DNA from: Halococcus salsus
Lineage (GTDB): Archaea; Halobacteriota; Halobacteria; Halobacteriales; Halococcaceae
Reading direction: 5' to 3'
Assembly (NCBI RefSeq): GCF_009900715.1
Contig: NZ_JAAAJC010000001.1
Location: 671,216-735,215, forward strand
DNA: 64,000 bases
In this document: piece by piece, positions 19,782-29,167 of the stretch
How the letters are laid out: the number at the start of each line of letters is the position of its first letter
How positions within the stretch are numbered: the stretch's first letter is position 1
Program-made: the position numbers and the translations under genes
Notes under the pieces: generated by a model
The model's input: the letters and a program-made list of their open reading frames with translations, nothing else
What the model was told of the DNA's origin: nothing
Databases searched by the model: none

Positions 19782-20468
19782 ATGGATTCCGCGGCGCTGC
19801 TCGATCTCCTGGGGAACGAAAACCGTCGGCGCATCCTCAGACTCCTCGCCCAACGGCCCTGCTACGTCACCGAGATCAGCGACGCGCTCGGGGTGAGTCC
19901 GAAGGCGGTGATCGGCCACCTCCGAAAGCTCGACGAGGCCGGGCTGGTCGAGAGCCGGGTCGACGACGGCCGTCGGAAGTACTTCCGGATCTCCCGAAAC
20001 CTCCGGCTCGAAGTCACGGTCTCACCTTACGGGTTCGGTGCGAAGAGCGCCTATCCGGCGAGTTCGAGCCTCGACATCGCGTCGTGTCGGTACGTCTCGA
20101 TCGACGTCGCGACGGACGACACCAGCGACCTCGCCGACCTCGCCGCCGACCTCCACCGCTTCGAGGAACTGGAGGACGAGCTCTCGCTCGCCCAGCGGTG
20201 GGTCCAGGGTCGGCTCGCCACGCTCCACGACGCGCTCACCGACGAGGTCGAGGCCGGACTCGCCGTCGACGACCGTTCCGGCACCGCGGACCACGGCGAC
20301 GCGCGCTTCTGTGCCGAGCTGCTCGCCGGGATCGAGGCGGGCGCGCGCACCGCCGATAAACTCGCCGAACGGCTCGGGGTGCCCCTCCCGGTGGTCGAGG
20401 ACGCGCTCGACCTGCTGATGACCCACGGGCTCGCGAGCCGCGAGAACGGCCGCTGGACGGTCGAGTAA
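19782..20468 (+). CDS. ArsR-like winged-helix transcriptional regulator
   Basis: 228 aa. N-terminal winged helix: MDSAALLDLLGNENRRRILR, recognition-helix region CYVTEISDALGVSPKAVIGHLRKL, and wing VESRVDDGRRKYFRIS. A second helix-turn-helix-like stretch occurs at the C terminus (TADKLAERLGVPLPVVEDAL, residues about 190-215), so the protein may be a two-headed DNA binder. No metal-binding Cys typical of true ArsR sensors. A TATA-like GGTTTTACG lies about 30 bp upstream. Confidence 0.88.
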   Translation: MDSAALLDLLGNENRRRILRLLAQRPCYVTEISDALGVSPKAVIGHLRKLDEAGLVESRVDDGRRKYFRISRNLRLEVTVSPYGFGAKSAYPASSSLDIASCRYVSIDVATDDTSDLADLAADLHRFEELEDELSLAQRWVQGRLATLHDALTDEVEAGLAVDDRSGTADHGDARFCAELLAGIEAGARTADKLAERLGVPLPVVEDALDLLMTHGLASRENGRWTVE

Positions 20469-20501
20469 CCGACTTCGTCGAACGGTGACGGGCAGACACG
20501 C

Positions 20502-21074
20502 CTACAGGTCGCGCGTGAGCCCGTCGCGGAGGTCCCGACCGAAGTAGTGGCCGAGCACCCCACAGACCAGCCCGATGACCGCGAACCCGGCGATGAAGAC
20601 CGGCCCGCTGCCGTCGACGAACGCGAGGTAGATGTGGTTCTGGAGCGCGCTCCCGCCCGCGACCAGCCCCGCCGCGAGGCCGGCCTCGGCGTAGTATCGA
20701 CGGCTGCCGATCGCCCCGAGAACGAACGTCGCGAGGAACAACCCGAGGAACGCGAGCGGGCCCCCGATGAGCGGGATGAACCCGCCGAGACCGCTCCCGA
20801 CCGCCGTGAGCACGAGCGCGACGACGAAGGCCTTGAGCGAGAACACGCCGTCCATCCGCCGGCGGAGCGTCGACCCGCTCCCCGAACGGGTCGCGTCGGC
20901 TTCCGTCGTGGTCGGTCCGGCGGTCGTCGCCTCGGTGGTCGTCGCTCCGGCGCGGTCGCTCGACCCGCGACGCCGGGACTCGTCGCCCTCCCCGGTGATG
21001 TCGTCGACCTCGGCGAGGAGGTCGTCGACGTCGCGAGTCTTGGTCTTCGTCCCCTCGCCGCCACCGTCAGCCAT
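20502..21074 (-). CDS. Membrane protein with acidic/Thr-rich cytosolic N terminus
   Basis: 190 aa. Residues 1-75 are polar with runs of Thr/Ala/Ser (TTTEATTAGPTTTEADAT-like), then three or four hydrophobic segments rich in Gly (SGLGGFIPLIGGPLAFLGLF and AGGSALQNHIYLAFVDGSGP). It resembles DUF456-type small Gly-rich membrane proteins, but I am not certain. No neighbours with a linked function. Confidence 0.65.
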   Translation of the reverse strand: MADGGGEGTKTKTRDVDDLLAEVDDITGEGDESRRRGSSDRAGATTTEATTAGPTTTEADATRSGSGSTLRRRMDGVFSLKAFVVALVLTAVGSGLGGFIPLIGGPLAFLGLFLATFVLGAIGSRRYYAEAGLAAGLVAGGSALQNHIYLAFVDGSGPVFIAGFAVIGLVCGVLGHYFGRDLRDGLTRDL

Positions 21075-21096
21075 ACTCCGACTCGGGGCCCGAACG

Positions 21097-21116
21097 GCAT
21101 GGGTTTTTCCCCATGC
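21097..21116 (-). terminator. Hairpin downstream of the alcohol dehydrogenase
   Basis: Perfect 7-bp stem GCATGGG (21097-21103) / CCCATGC (21110-21116) with a T-rich loop, about 40 bp past the alcohol dehydrogenase stop and just before the next gene on the same strand. Could end transcription or sit in the following gene's leader. Confidence 0.4.
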
Positions 21117-21156
21117 GTCGGGAACGGGTTTCGCCCGTCGAGCGCGACCCGGTCGG

Positions 21157-22224
21157 TTAGCTGCTGAAGTCGGTGCAGACCGGGATCCCCAGCGTATTGA
21201 AGTCGGTCATCGCCGCGAGCTCGTCGGGGACGCCGTGGATGTCGACGGTCTTCTCGACCAGCGCCGCGGGGTCGAGCTTACTGGATTCGATCATGTCGAG
21301 CATCTCGCTGTAGCGCGACGGCTGGAGCCCGAGCGAGCCGTGGAAGTCGATCTCCTTCGCGACGAAGTCGTCGGTCGGCAACGGGATCATCCCCGCCTCG
21401 TCGGACGTAGTCAGCCCGATCTGGACGTGTGTGCCACCCTTTCGGAGGCTGTTGACCGCGTTCCGACACGTCGTCTCGATCCCGAGCGCGTCGGCCGAGA
21501 CGTCCGCGCCGCCGTCGGTGATGGCCCGGACCTCGCCCGCGGCGTCGTCGACCTCGCTGGCGTTGACGGTGGCGACCGCGCCGAGCTCCTCGGCCTTCTC
21601 GAGCTTCTCGTCCATGAGATCCACCGCGACCACGTTGCCGCCGAGCGCGTTCGCGATGTGGACGGCCGAGAGACCGATGCCGCCACAGCCGTGGATCACG
21701 ACGTCGTCGCCGGCGTGGACGGGTCCGCGGTGGGCCATCGCGTGGAACGAGGTCATGAACCGGCAGCCACAGCCCGCAGCGGTCTCGGCGTCGATGGTGT
21801 CCGGGAGCGCCACGGCGTTGATGTCGGCGTGTGGGATGTGGACCTCCTCGGCGAACGCTCCGGGGGCCTCGTTCATGAACCCGAGACCGACGTGGTTGTC
21901 ACAGATGTTCTCGCGCCCGTTCCGACATCGGTCGCAGATGCCACACGCGAAGTTGAACGGGATGGCGACCGCCTGACCCTCCTCGACGGTCTCGACGTCC
22001 TCGCCGACGGCGACGATGCGGCCGGTCGGTTCGTGACCGAGGACGTGCGGCGGGTCGGGACGGTAGCCGAACCAGTCCCAGTCGCCCTGCCAGCAGTGCC
22101 AGTCCGAACGGCACACGCCGCAGCCGACGACCTCGGCCACGGCTCCGTCGGGTTCCGGTTCGGGACGATCCACGTCCTGGACGGTCAACGGCTCCTGAAA
22201 CTCCTCCAGTACGACTGCCTGCAT
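21157..22224 (-). CDS. adh: Zinc-dependent alcohol dehydrogenase (MDR family)
   Basis: 355 aa. Catalytic zinc site Cys in GCGVCRSDWHCWQGDWDW with HVLGHEPTGRIVAVGED; structural zinc from four Cys in CGICDRCRNGRENICDNH; NAD(P)-binding Rossmann motif VVIHGCGGIGLSAVHIANAL with an acidic residue after it (VAVDLMDEK), suggesting NAD preference. ATG 22224 (MQAVVLEEFQEPL) is at the standard start; the upstream extension is the A/T-rich promoter. Oxidises or reduces an alcohol/aldehyde, substrate unknown. Confidence 0.92.
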   Translation of the reverse strand: MQAVVLEEFQEPLTVQDVDRPEPEPDGAVAEVVGCGVCRSDWHCWQGDWDWFGYRPDPPHVLGHEPTGRIVAVGEDVETVEEGQAVAIPFNFACGICDRCRNGRENICDNHVGLGFMNEAPGAFAEEVHIPHADINAVALPDTIDAETAAGCGCRFMTSFHAMAHRGPVHAGDDVVIHGCGGIGLSAVHIANALGGNVVAVDLMDEKLEKAEELGAVATVNASEVDDAAGEVRAITDGGADVSADALGIETTCRNAVNSLRKGGTHVQIGLTTSDEAGMIPLPTDDFVAKEIDFHGSLGLQPSRYSEMLDMIESSKLDPAALVEKTVDIHGVPDELAAMTDFNTLGIPVCTDFSS

Positions 22225-22256
22225 GGCATTCACAAACAACGCCGGCCGTTGCAATC

Positions 22257-22297
22257 AGTTTAACTTATTATTTATTATATTTAGAATAAGTAATTTT
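22257..22297 (-). promoter_or_regulatory. Very A/T-rich promoter between adh and the flavoprotein gene
   Basis: An almost pure A/T stretch (TTATTATTTATTATATTTAG core at about 22266-22284) lies 35-75 bp upstream of adh and stands out from the G+C-rich surroundings. It holds several overlapping TATA-like boxes. The remaining 170 bp up to the flavoprotein ATG hold no visible gene. Confidence 0.6.
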
Positions 22298-22466
22298 CTG
22301 CCAGTCAGGGCTTTCGGGGGCAGTACAGGAGATACGAACTGTCGCCCATCCCATCGATTCGCCGTTTCAAGGGCCAATCCACGATTCCGGGTGCGTCCGC
22401 GACCCGTTCGAGTGAGCAACCAGCACGAACCAAACCGCTAAACGGCTTACGGGCGAACGCCACTGC

Positions 22467-23801
22467 ATGTCACCCCGACTCGAAACGACGATCGAGATCG
22501 GGGGTCGTCGGGTGAAAAACCGACTGTACCGCGCGCCGCTGCTCGAATGTGCCGGCGACGGTCCCGAGGCGGTCGACCGGCTCATCGGTCAGCTCGAACC
22601 CGCGGCGGCCGCCGGTGCGGGCTTGCTGTTCCAGGGTGCGATGCCCGTTCACCGCGAAACCGGCCACGTCGCGCCGAACATGATGAGTCTCGCCGCCCCG
22701 CGACCCGACCTCGAACGGCTTACGGACGCGATCCACGACCACGGCGCGCGGATATTCGCCCAGATCGACCACGGCGGCCTTCGTTCGCTCGAAGCCTGGC
22801 ATCACGCCTACGGCGAGGCTCGTCCCGGGGTTCGACAGCTCGCGGTCTCCGAACCGCCACGCCTCCTGCGACTCGCCGCGCGCGCCGGGTTTCTCGACCT
22901 CGACTACGAGGTCCTCTCGACGGAGGGGGTTCACGACCTCGCCGCCGATTTCGGCCGCTCGGCCGCCCACGCCATCGACGCGGGCTACGACGGGGTCCAT
23001 CTCGCCGGGGCGAACATGGGCATCATCCAGCAGTTCCTCTCGCCCTACTACAACCGCCGAACCGACGCGTTCGGCGGCTCGTTCGAGAGTCGACAGCACT
23101 TCCTCGAACTCGTTCACGAGGAGATCCGGGACCGGGTCGGCGACGTTCCCGTGCTGACCAAACTCCCGTCGGAAGCCGCCGCCCCGCCGTTCGTCCGGCC
23201 GCGGCTCTCGACGGCCGACGGGGTCGAGATCGCGCGCCGACTCGAAGCCATCGGGTTCGACGGCCTCGTCCCGGTTCGGGCCTCCACGTTTTGGGACATG
23301 AGCATCGTCCGCGGCGAGTACCCCGACCGCGGCTGGGAGGGTTCAGCCTTCCGCGAGGGCTATGCGGCAGCGTTCGGAAGCGAGTGGCGGGCGCGGGCGG
23401 TCGCGCTCGCGAACCGTCTCCAGGCCCGCGAGTACGACCGCGAAGCCGGTTGGAACGCCGACTTCTGCCGGCGCGTGCGCGACGCCGTCTCGATCCCCGT
23501 CTTGTGCGAGGGCGGCCTCCGTCGGCGCTCGACGATGGACGACCTGCTCGGCGACGACTGCGACATGGTCGGGGTCGGCCGGCCGTTCTACGCCGAACCG
23601 CGGCTCCCCGCGCGATTGCTCGACACCGATGAGAGGGACACCGATCTCTCGAACGACCCGCGCGCCGTCTGTGAGAGCTGTAACAACTGTACCATCCCGC
23701 AGGCGACCGGCGCACCGGGGGTCTGTCGGACCCCGTCGGTGCTCCGAAAGCGTGGCGAGTTCGAGAGAGCAGGGGCCTACGACCGCGCCGAAACCCGATA
23801 G
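22467..23801 (+). CDS. Old-yellow-enzyme family NADH:flavin oxidoreductase (2,4-dienoyl-CoA-reductase-like)
   Basis: 444-aa FMN TIM barrel. Conserved elements: VKNRLYRAPLLEC, IFAQIDHGGLRS, GVHLAGANMGIIQQFLSPYYNRRTD, and the phosphate-binding end CEGGLRRRSTMDDLL with DMVGVGRPF. A Cys cluster CESCNNC followed by CRTPSV near residue 410 indicates the 4Fe-4S site seen in dienoyl-CoA reductase-type members, but the C-terminal FAD/NAD domain of those enzymes is absent, so an external electron donor is needed. The usual HxxH/N active-site spacing differs slightly. Confidence 0.85.
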   Translation: MSPRLETTIEIGGRRVKNRLYRAPLLECAGDGPEAVDRLIGQLEPAAAAGAGLLFQGAMPVHRETGHVAPNMMSLAAPRPDLERLTDAIHDHGARIFAQIDHGGLRSLEAWHHAYGEARPGVRQLAVSEPPRLLRLAARAGFLDLDYEVLSTEGVHDLAADFGRSAAHAIDAGYDGVHLAGANMGIIQQFLSPYYNRRTDAFGGSFESRQHFLELVHEEIRDRVGDVPVLTKLPSEAAAPPFVRPRLSTADGVEIARRLEAIGFDGLVPVRASTFWDMSIVRGEYPDRGWEGSAFREGYAAAFGSEWRARAVALANRLQAREYDREAGWNADFCRRVRDAVSIPVLCEGGLRRRSTMDDLLGDDCDMVGVGRPFYAEPRLPARLLDTDERDTDLSNDPRAVCESCNNCTIPQATGAPGVCRTPSVLRKRGEFERAGAYDRAETR

Positions 23802-23914
23802 CGGACCCCGACCTCATTGGTGCTGAGTTCGTCCTTGCGTCGCTTCGCCTCCTTTCGGGTCTCGAACGGCCCCTCGACCACGTCGTCGCCAACGGTGACG
23901 TAGTATTCGGTCAT
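23777..23914 (-). CDS. 45-aa conserved-looking small protein
   Basis: Encodes MTEYYVTVGDDVVEGPFETR, then a Lys/Arg-rich helix (KEAKRRKDELS) and a short beta end (NEVGVRYRVSARS). The pattern (strand, turn, FETRKEAKRRKDEL helix) resembles small SPOR/DUF-like proteins that read as real genes in haloarchaea. Its last 25 bp overlap the 3' end of the flavoprotein gene. Function unknown. Confidence 0.6.
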   Translation of the reverse strand: MTEYYVTVGDDVVEGPFETRKEAKRRKDELSTNEVGVRYRVSARS

Positions 23915-24011
23915 TCCTACCTATCGGATGGGGGTGCTCAAATCACCTTTGAACCCCGACGAACGCGTCTCGAACGGATGGGTTGAAGTCCGGCGACTCG
24001 ATAGGTGGGAT

Positions 24012-25274
24012 ATGAACCCGGGCGACCGCGTCCGACTCACGCGCGAGGGCCGAACCCACGAGGGCGTCCTCCTCCCCTCCTCGACCGACGAGCACGTCGT
24101 CCTCAAGCTCGACGGCGGCTACAACGTCGGCATCGAGCGGGCAGGAAGCGAGACCGAGGTCGTCGAGGCCGACGTCTACGACATCGCGAGCGCCGACGAG
24201 GACGACGCCTCGGAAGTGGAGTTCGACGAGGACCTTCCGACCGTGGCGCTGATCTCGACCGGCGGCACCATCGCCTCCACCGTCGACTACCGAACCGGCG
24301 CGGTGACCGCCCAGTTCGACGCCGAGGACGTGCTCCGGGCGGTGCCGGAGCTCGCGGGGCGGGCGAACTACCGGGGGAGAGTTGTGGCGAACATCCTCTC
24401 CGAGAACATGACCCCGGATATCTGGCAGGACCTCGCACACGCGGTCCACGAGGAGATCGAAGCGGGTGCGGACGGCGTCGTGGTGATGCACGGCACCGAC
24501 ACGATGCAGTTCTCGGCCTCGGCGCTCGCGTTCATGCTCGACACCCCCGTTCCGGTGGTGTTCACCGGCAGTCAGCGCTCGGCCGACCGGCCCTCCTCCG
24601 ACAACGTGATGAACGCGGTCTGTGCCGTCGAGGCAGCCAAATCCGACTGTGCGGAAATCATGGTCTGTATGCACGCGACGGACTCGGACGACCGGTGTGC
24701 GCTCCACCGCGGAACCCGGGTCAGGAAGAATCACACCTCACGCCGCGACGCCTTCGAGACGGTAGGTGCGCGTCCGCTCGGCTGGGTCGACTACGACGCC
24801 GAGGAGGTGACTTTCCGCCGGGAGTACCACGAGCGTGATGCGACGGACCTCGCCATCGCGCCCGACCTCGAAACCGACGTCGAGTTAGTGAAGTTCACCC
24901 CCGGCACGAGCGAGGCGGTGCTCGACGCGGTCGCGGGGAGCGCCGGCCTCGTCGTCGAGGGGACGGGGCTCGGTCACGTCCACACAGACTGGATCCCACG
25001 GATCCGGGAACTGATCGAGGACGGGACGACCGTCGCGATGACGAGCCAGTGTCTCGGGGGCCGAGTCTGTGACCGGGTCTACGACACCGGGCGCGACCTG
25101 CTCGATGCGGGGGTCATCGAGACCGAGGACACCCTGCCGGGGACCGCGAAGGTCAAACTGATGTGGGCGCTCGCGAACACCGACGACCCCGAGGAGACGA
25201 TGCGAACCCCGGTGGCCGGCGAGTGTTCCGAGCGCTCGGTCCCGCTCGAAAACGCCCCCGAGGGACGGCCGTGA
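24012..25274 (+). CDS. gatD: Glutamyl-tRNA(Gln) amidotransferase subunit D
   Basis: 420 aa. Archaeal GatD is the asparaginase-like subunit that releases ammonia from Gln for GatE, which converts Glu-tRNA(Gln) to Gln-tRNA(Gln). N-terminal beta barrel (MNPGDRVRLTREGRTHEGVL), then asparaginase core with nucleophile Thr in ALISTGGTIAST, the second Thr/Asp in VVMHGTDTMQFSASAL, and Lys in RVRKNHTSRRDAFET. ATG 24012 starts the barrel. GatE is not in the window. Its stop overlaps the next start (GTGA). Confidence 0.95.
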   Translation: MNPGDRVRLTREGRTHEGVLLPSSTDEHVVLKLDGGYNVGIERAGSETEVVEADVYDIASADEDDASEVEFDEDLPTVALISTGGTIASTVDYRTGAVTAQFDAEDVLRAVPELAGRANYRGRVVANILSENMTPDIWQDLAHAVHEEIEAGADGVVVMHGTDTMQFSASALAFMLDTPVPVVFTGSQRSADRPSSDNVMNAVCAVEAAKSDCAEIMVCMHATDSDDRCALHRGTRVRKNHTSRRDAFETVGARPLGWVDYDAEEVTFRREYHERDATDLAIAPDLETDVELVKFTPGTSEAVLDAVAGSAGLVVEGTGLGHVHTDWIPRIRELIEDGTTVAMTSQCLGGRVCDRVYDTGRDLLDAGVIETEDTLPGTAKVKLMWALANTDDPEETMRTPVAGECSERSVPLENAPEGRP

Positions 25275-26182
25275 GCGCCGGGGTCCACCTCCGCGAGGCG
25301 GAACCGGACGACTACGACGACGTCGTGGCCTTCACCAGTGAGACCTGGGCCGATCGCGAGACGAGCGACTACCTCCCCGACGTCTATCACGACTGGATCG
25401 CGGGCGACCCCGACCGAAAGCGGACCCTGGTCGCCGACGCGGGCGACGACATCGCCGGGCTCTGCCAGGTCGTGTTCCTCTCCGACCACGAGGCGTGGGC
25501 CCAGGGGATGCGCGTCAACCCCGCCTACCGCGGGGAGGGAATCGGGGTTCGACTCAACGACGCGCTGTTCACGTGGGCGCGCGAGCAGGGCGCGACCGTC
25601 TGTCGGAACATGGTCTTCTCGTGGAACGTCGCGGGGCTCGGTATCTCGCGCGCCGCGGGCTACGACCCCCGAACCGAGTTCCGGTGGGCGCGACCCGAAC
25701 CCGACACGGTGGACGACACCGACGACCACGAGATCGTCTCGGACCCCGACGCGGCCTGGAGCTTCTGGCAGCGCTCGACGGCACGGCGCGACCTCGCGGA
25801 CCTCACCCTCGCGATGGACGAATCCTGGGCCGTCTCGGAACTCACCCGCGAGACGCTCCACCGCGCCGCCGAGGAGACGCGGGCCTTCGCGGTCAAGCGG
25901 CCCGACGAGGGAACCCGGGCGATGGCGTATCGGACACGCGACTTCGAGTACGGTGACGGCGACGAGGCCGAACGCGTCGCGGAGTACGGCGTCGGTGCGT
26001 GGGCCGACCTCGACGCGGCGCGGGCGCTCTTCGGTGCCATCGGAGCCGACGCCGCCGACCTCGGTGCGGACCGGACCCGGGTGCTGATCCCCGAGACCGT
26101 CACGGCGGTCTCGGACGTCGCCGCGCTCCGCATCGGCGTGAGCGAGGAGCCGGACTTCGTGCTCGAAGCCGACCTCACCTGA
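25271..26182 (+). CDS. GNAT-family N-acetyltransferase
   Basis: 303 aa. Acetyl-CoA binding site in MRVNPAYRGEGIGVRLNDAL (the R-G-x-G-x-G/R type motif A) followed by ISRAAGYDPRTEF. The remaining C-terminal 150 residues are an additional domain found in larger GNAT proteins. It begins at a GTG overlapping the gatD stop by 4 bp, so the two are co-translated, although any functional link with tRNA amidation is unknown. Confidence 0.85.
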   Translation: MSAGVHLREAEPDDYDDVVAFTSETWADRETSDYLPDVYHDWIAGDPDRKRTLVADAGDDIAGLCQVVFLSDHEAWAQGMRVNPAYRGEGIGVRLNDALFTWAREQGATVCRNMVFSWNVAGLGISRAAGYDPRTEFRWARPEPDTVDDTDDHEIVSDPDAAWSFWQRSTARRDLADLTLAMDESWAVSELTRETLHRAAEETRAFAVKRPDEGTRAMAYRTRDFEYGDGDEAERVAEYGVGAWADLDAARALFGAIGADAADLGADRTRVLIPETVTAVSDVAALRIGVSEEPDFVLEADLT

Positions 26183-26257
26183 GCAGTTTTCGCCCCGCTT
26201 TTCCGTTCAATGTCCCCGTCCGGTAGGATGATGTAGTCAGCATTCGCGACGAGTGCT

Positions 26258-26494
26258 ATGCCCGACCGAACGGATGCACGCTCCCGACACGTACTGGTCG
26301 CTGCAGTCGGCGTCAACGTTGTGGTCTTGCTCTACAGCATCCTCATCGCCAACCAACTGTTCGTCGGATTCGGACTCCTCGGATTTCTCGTCTTCCTGTA
26401 CGTGCTTCATCTCGCGTATCGACTCGTCCGGGCACACGAACGGATCGCGGACGCGCTCGAAATGCGACGAAACGAGCCGATGAACGAACGCTGA
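26258..26494 (+). CDS. Small two-helix membrane protein
   Basis: 78 aa with hydrophobic segments at about residues 11-30 and 33-55 and charged ends (MPDRTDARSRH at the N terminus, a basic-acidic helix at the C terminus). Start is the ATG directly after an A/T-poor spacer. No family recognised; neighbours do not indicate a role. Confidence 0.65.
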   Translation: MPDRTDARSRHVLVAAVGVNVVVLLYSILIANQLFVGFGLLGFLVFLYVLHLAYRLVRAHERIADALEMRRNEPMNER

Positions 26495-26525
26495 CACCTC
26501 ACCGCCCCCGCCACCTGCGCGAGGC

Positions 26526-28355
26526 TCAGTCGAGCACCACGAGCACGTCGCCCATGTCGACCGATTCGCCTTCCGTCGCGGCGACCTCGACGACGGTGCC
26601 GCCGCGCGAGGCCACCACGTCGTTCTCCATCTTCATGGCTTCGAGCACGCAGAGCACGTCGCCGGAGGAGACCTCGTCGCCCTCCTCGACGTTGACGTCG
26701 AGAATGGTGCCCTGCATCTCTGCGGTGACCTGTTCACCCTCCGCCGTACTAGTACTACTCTCGTCGCTCCCACCGTCGCTCGGCCCGGCCGAACCGAGTT
26801 GCTGGGTGTCCCCGGAGCCGTTCGCGGCCTGGATCGGCGGTGCGCCGCGCTCTTCGAGATTGACCTCGAAGCGCTTGCCGTTGACCTCGACCACGAAGTC
26901 CCGTTCGGTGACCTCCTCGTCCTCGCCGCCCTCGGTCCCGCCCGTCGGACCCCACTTCTCCTGGGCCTCCTCGATTTCCTCGGGATCGAGCTCCTCGTCG
27001 AGGTAGTTCGTTGTGTGTGTCCCTGCCGAGAAGGCGTCGTCGTCGAGCATCAGACGGTGGAACGGGATGACAGTAGTGACGCCCTCGATCTCGAACTCGG
27101 CGAGCGCACGCTTGCTCCGCGCGAGGCACTCCTCGCGGTCCGCGCCCCACACGATCAGCTTCGCGAACATCGAGTCGTAGTCCCCGACGACCTCGTCGCC
27201 CTGCTTGTGGGCGTCGTCGAGGCGGACCCCGATCCCACCGGGCGGGTCGTAGGTTTCGAGCGTCCCCGTCCCGGGTGCGAACTCGTTCGCGGCGTTCTCG
27301 GCGTTGATCCGGAACTCCATCGCGTGGCCGTCGAGTTCCACCTCGTCCTGGGCGAACGGGAGTTCCTCGCCGTCGGCCACCCGGATCTGCTGTTTCACGA
27401 TGTCGATGCCCGTGAGCTCCTCGGAGACGGTGTGTTCGACCTGAATCCGAGTATTGACTTCGAGGAAGTAGAAGTCGCTGTCCGCACCGAGGAGTCCGTC
27501 CCCGTTGCGGTCGGTGTCCTCGACGAGGAACTCGAAGGTGCCGGCGTTGTAGTAGTCGGCGGCGTCGGCACCGTCGCGGGCGGACTCCTGGATCTCCGTC
27601 CGGAGGTCGTCCGTGAGCGCGGGGCTCGGGCCCTCCTCGATGACCTTCTGGTGGCGTCGCTGGAGCGAGCAGTCACGTTCCCCGATGTGGCGGACGTTGC
27701 CGTGGTGGTCGGCGATGATCTGGACCTCGATGTGGCGCGGGGCTTCGAGGAATCGCTCGACGAAGACCGAGTCGTTGTCGAAGTAGGCCTCACCTTCGCG
27801 CTGGGCGCTCTCGAACTTGTCCTCGATCTCCGATTCCTCCTCGACGACCTTCATCCCGCGCCCGCCACCGCCACCCTCGGCCTTGATGGCCACGGGGTAG
27901 CCCGCCTCCTCGGCGAACTTCCGGATCTCGTCGGCGGACTCGACCGGGTCGTCGGTGCCAGGTACTGTGGGCACGCCGGCGGCGCTCATCTCCTTTCGCG
28001 CGCTGGTCTTCTCGCCGAGGAGTTCCATCGAGTCGCTCGACGGGCCGATCCAGGTCATCTCGCTGTCCTCGACGAGCGCGGCGAAGCGCGCGTTCTCGGC
28101 GAGGAAGCCGTAGCCCGGGTGGACGGCGTCCGCGCCGGCCTTCTCGCCCGCCTCGACGATGGCGTCCCCATTCAGATAGGAGTCGGCAGCGCGCGCTGGA
28201 CCGACGTTGTAGGCCTCGTCGGCGTACCGGACGTGGCCCGAATTCTTGTCCGCCTCGGAATAGACCGCCACTGTGCCGATCCCGAGTTCTTCGCACGCAC
28301 GCATCACGCGCACGGCGATCTCCCCTCGGTTGGCGACGAGAACCTTCTCGAACAT
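26526..28355 (-). CDS. pccA: Propionyl/acetyl-CoA carboxylase, biotin carboxylase + biotin carrier subunit
   Basis: 609 aa. Biotin carboxylase domain ([23 protein letters not shown]-grasp loop [46 protein letters not shown]), then a linker, and a C-terminal biotinyl domain with [15 protein letters not shown] whose Lys carries biotin. Forms the holoenzyme with PccB. A long Ser/Gly/Thr linker precedes the biotinyl domain. ATG 28355 chosen as the conserved [12 protein letters not shown] start. In Haloferax mediterranei pccB, pccX and pccA are clustered; here pccA is separated from pccB-pccX by about 3.2 kb. Confidence 0.93.
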   Translation of the reverse strand: MFEKVLVANRGEIAVRVMRACEELGIGTVAVYSEADKNSGHVRYADEAYNVGPARAADSYLNGDAIVEAGEKAGADAVHPGYGFLAENARFAALVEDSEMTWIGPSSDSMELLGEKTSARKEMSAAGVPTVPGTDDPVESADEIRKFAEEAGYPVAIKAEGGGGGRGMKVVEEESEIEDKFESAQREGEAYFDNDSVFVERFLEAPRHIEVQIIADHHGNVRHIGERDCSLQRRHQKVIEEGPSPALTDDLRTEIQESARDGADAADYYNAGTFEFLVEDTDRNGDGLLGADSDFYFLEVNTRIQVEHTVSEELTGIDIVKQQIRVADGEELPFAQDEVELDGHAMEFRINAENAANEFAPGTGTLETYDPPGGIGVRLDDAHKQGDEVVGDYDSMFAKLIVWGADREECLARSKRALAEFEIEGVTTVIPFHRLMLDDDAFSAGTHTTNYLDEELDPEEIEEAQEKWGPTGGTEGGEDEEVTERDFVVEVNGKRFEVNLEERGAPPIQAANGSGDTQQLGSAGPSDGGSDESSTSTAEGEQVTAEMQGTILDVNVEEGDEVSSGDVLCVLEAMKMENDVVASRGGTVVEVAATEGESVDMGDVLVVLD

Positions 28356-28439
28356 TCGTTCGCATGATAGACCGACTCCGCGCTTAAAACTATACACTCT
28401 GTGTCGGGAGTTGTGTCGGCGGGCGAACTGTTCATCACC

Positions 28440-29160
28440 CTCTGTATGCTCTTCCCAGGGTGGAATTATGAATCATCCTCGACATACTTGAGAAAATCTT
28501 GAGCCAGATGTATACAGAACGATGCATCATTGATTGCCCGCTCACCGTCCTCTATTTCGAATATTATCGAAGGGTCAGTATCTAATTCTGGAGCACCATA
28601 TTTTGCCTTTTCATAGAAAATGCTCCAAAGTTGGGTGAGGAATATAGCACGCACAATGTCGTCTCGCCTTCCATAATCTGATGGGATAGTGTGGTAAAAT
28701 GCTTGAGTTTTACCAGATTCATAATTGATACCATGACTATAGTCAAAATCACACCCTATGGCCTTGAACATACATTTTACAGATAACTCAACACACATCT
28801 GACAGTCAATTAGGATATTCTGAATATGTCCTTCAATGTCGGTTACTTTCTGCTGTCGTGGAAGCAGTACTGTAGTCCATTTTTCCTGGGTTGGCAACAT
28901 TGTTAGCGTCACCACCGGTAACGATCTCGTTCTTTTCTTCGCTATATAGCGCAATCACCTCTTCTTCTTCTACTTCAGAGATGCGTTCTCGCATAAAATT
29001 GAGTCGGCGAACTGCCTCATTCAGTTGAAGTCTTGCATACTCTCGATCGTCGGGTCGGTCAACCATACGCCATGTAACTGATTCCTGACGACTTGAATCT
29101 TGTAGAGATATACATAATATTTCTGTAATAGTGCCATCACTCACGAGTTCCCGTTAATCG
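28440..29160. other. A+T-rich island, probably acquired DNA
   Basis: The sequence changes abruptly to A/T-rich codons (many TTT, ATA, AAA) unlike the flanking genes, and returns to normal composition near 29300. It lies between pccA and the sugar dehydrogenase. It holds one broken gene and ends in a possible small gene remnant (29168-29296). No inverted repeats or transposase marking an insertion were found. Confidence 0.65.
28466..29066 (-). pseudogene. HEPN-like protein gene broken by a +1 base in an A5 run
   Basis: Two overlapping frames on the minus strand read as one protein of about 199 aa if the A5 run (28880-28884 on the plus strand, T5) is shortened by one: the first part ends ...NNVANPGK and continues ...WTTVLLPRQQKVTDIEGHIQN, giving a smooth join. 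First part: MVDRPDDREYARLQLNEAVR; second part contains DCQMCVELSVKCMFKAIG and a C-terminal helix INDASFCIHLAQDFLKYV, typical of HEPN helical bundles. No RX4-6H catalytic motif is evident, so the intact form may not have been an RNase. It may also be a sequencing error. Confidence 0.55.
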
Positions 29161-29167
29161 ATAGGTT

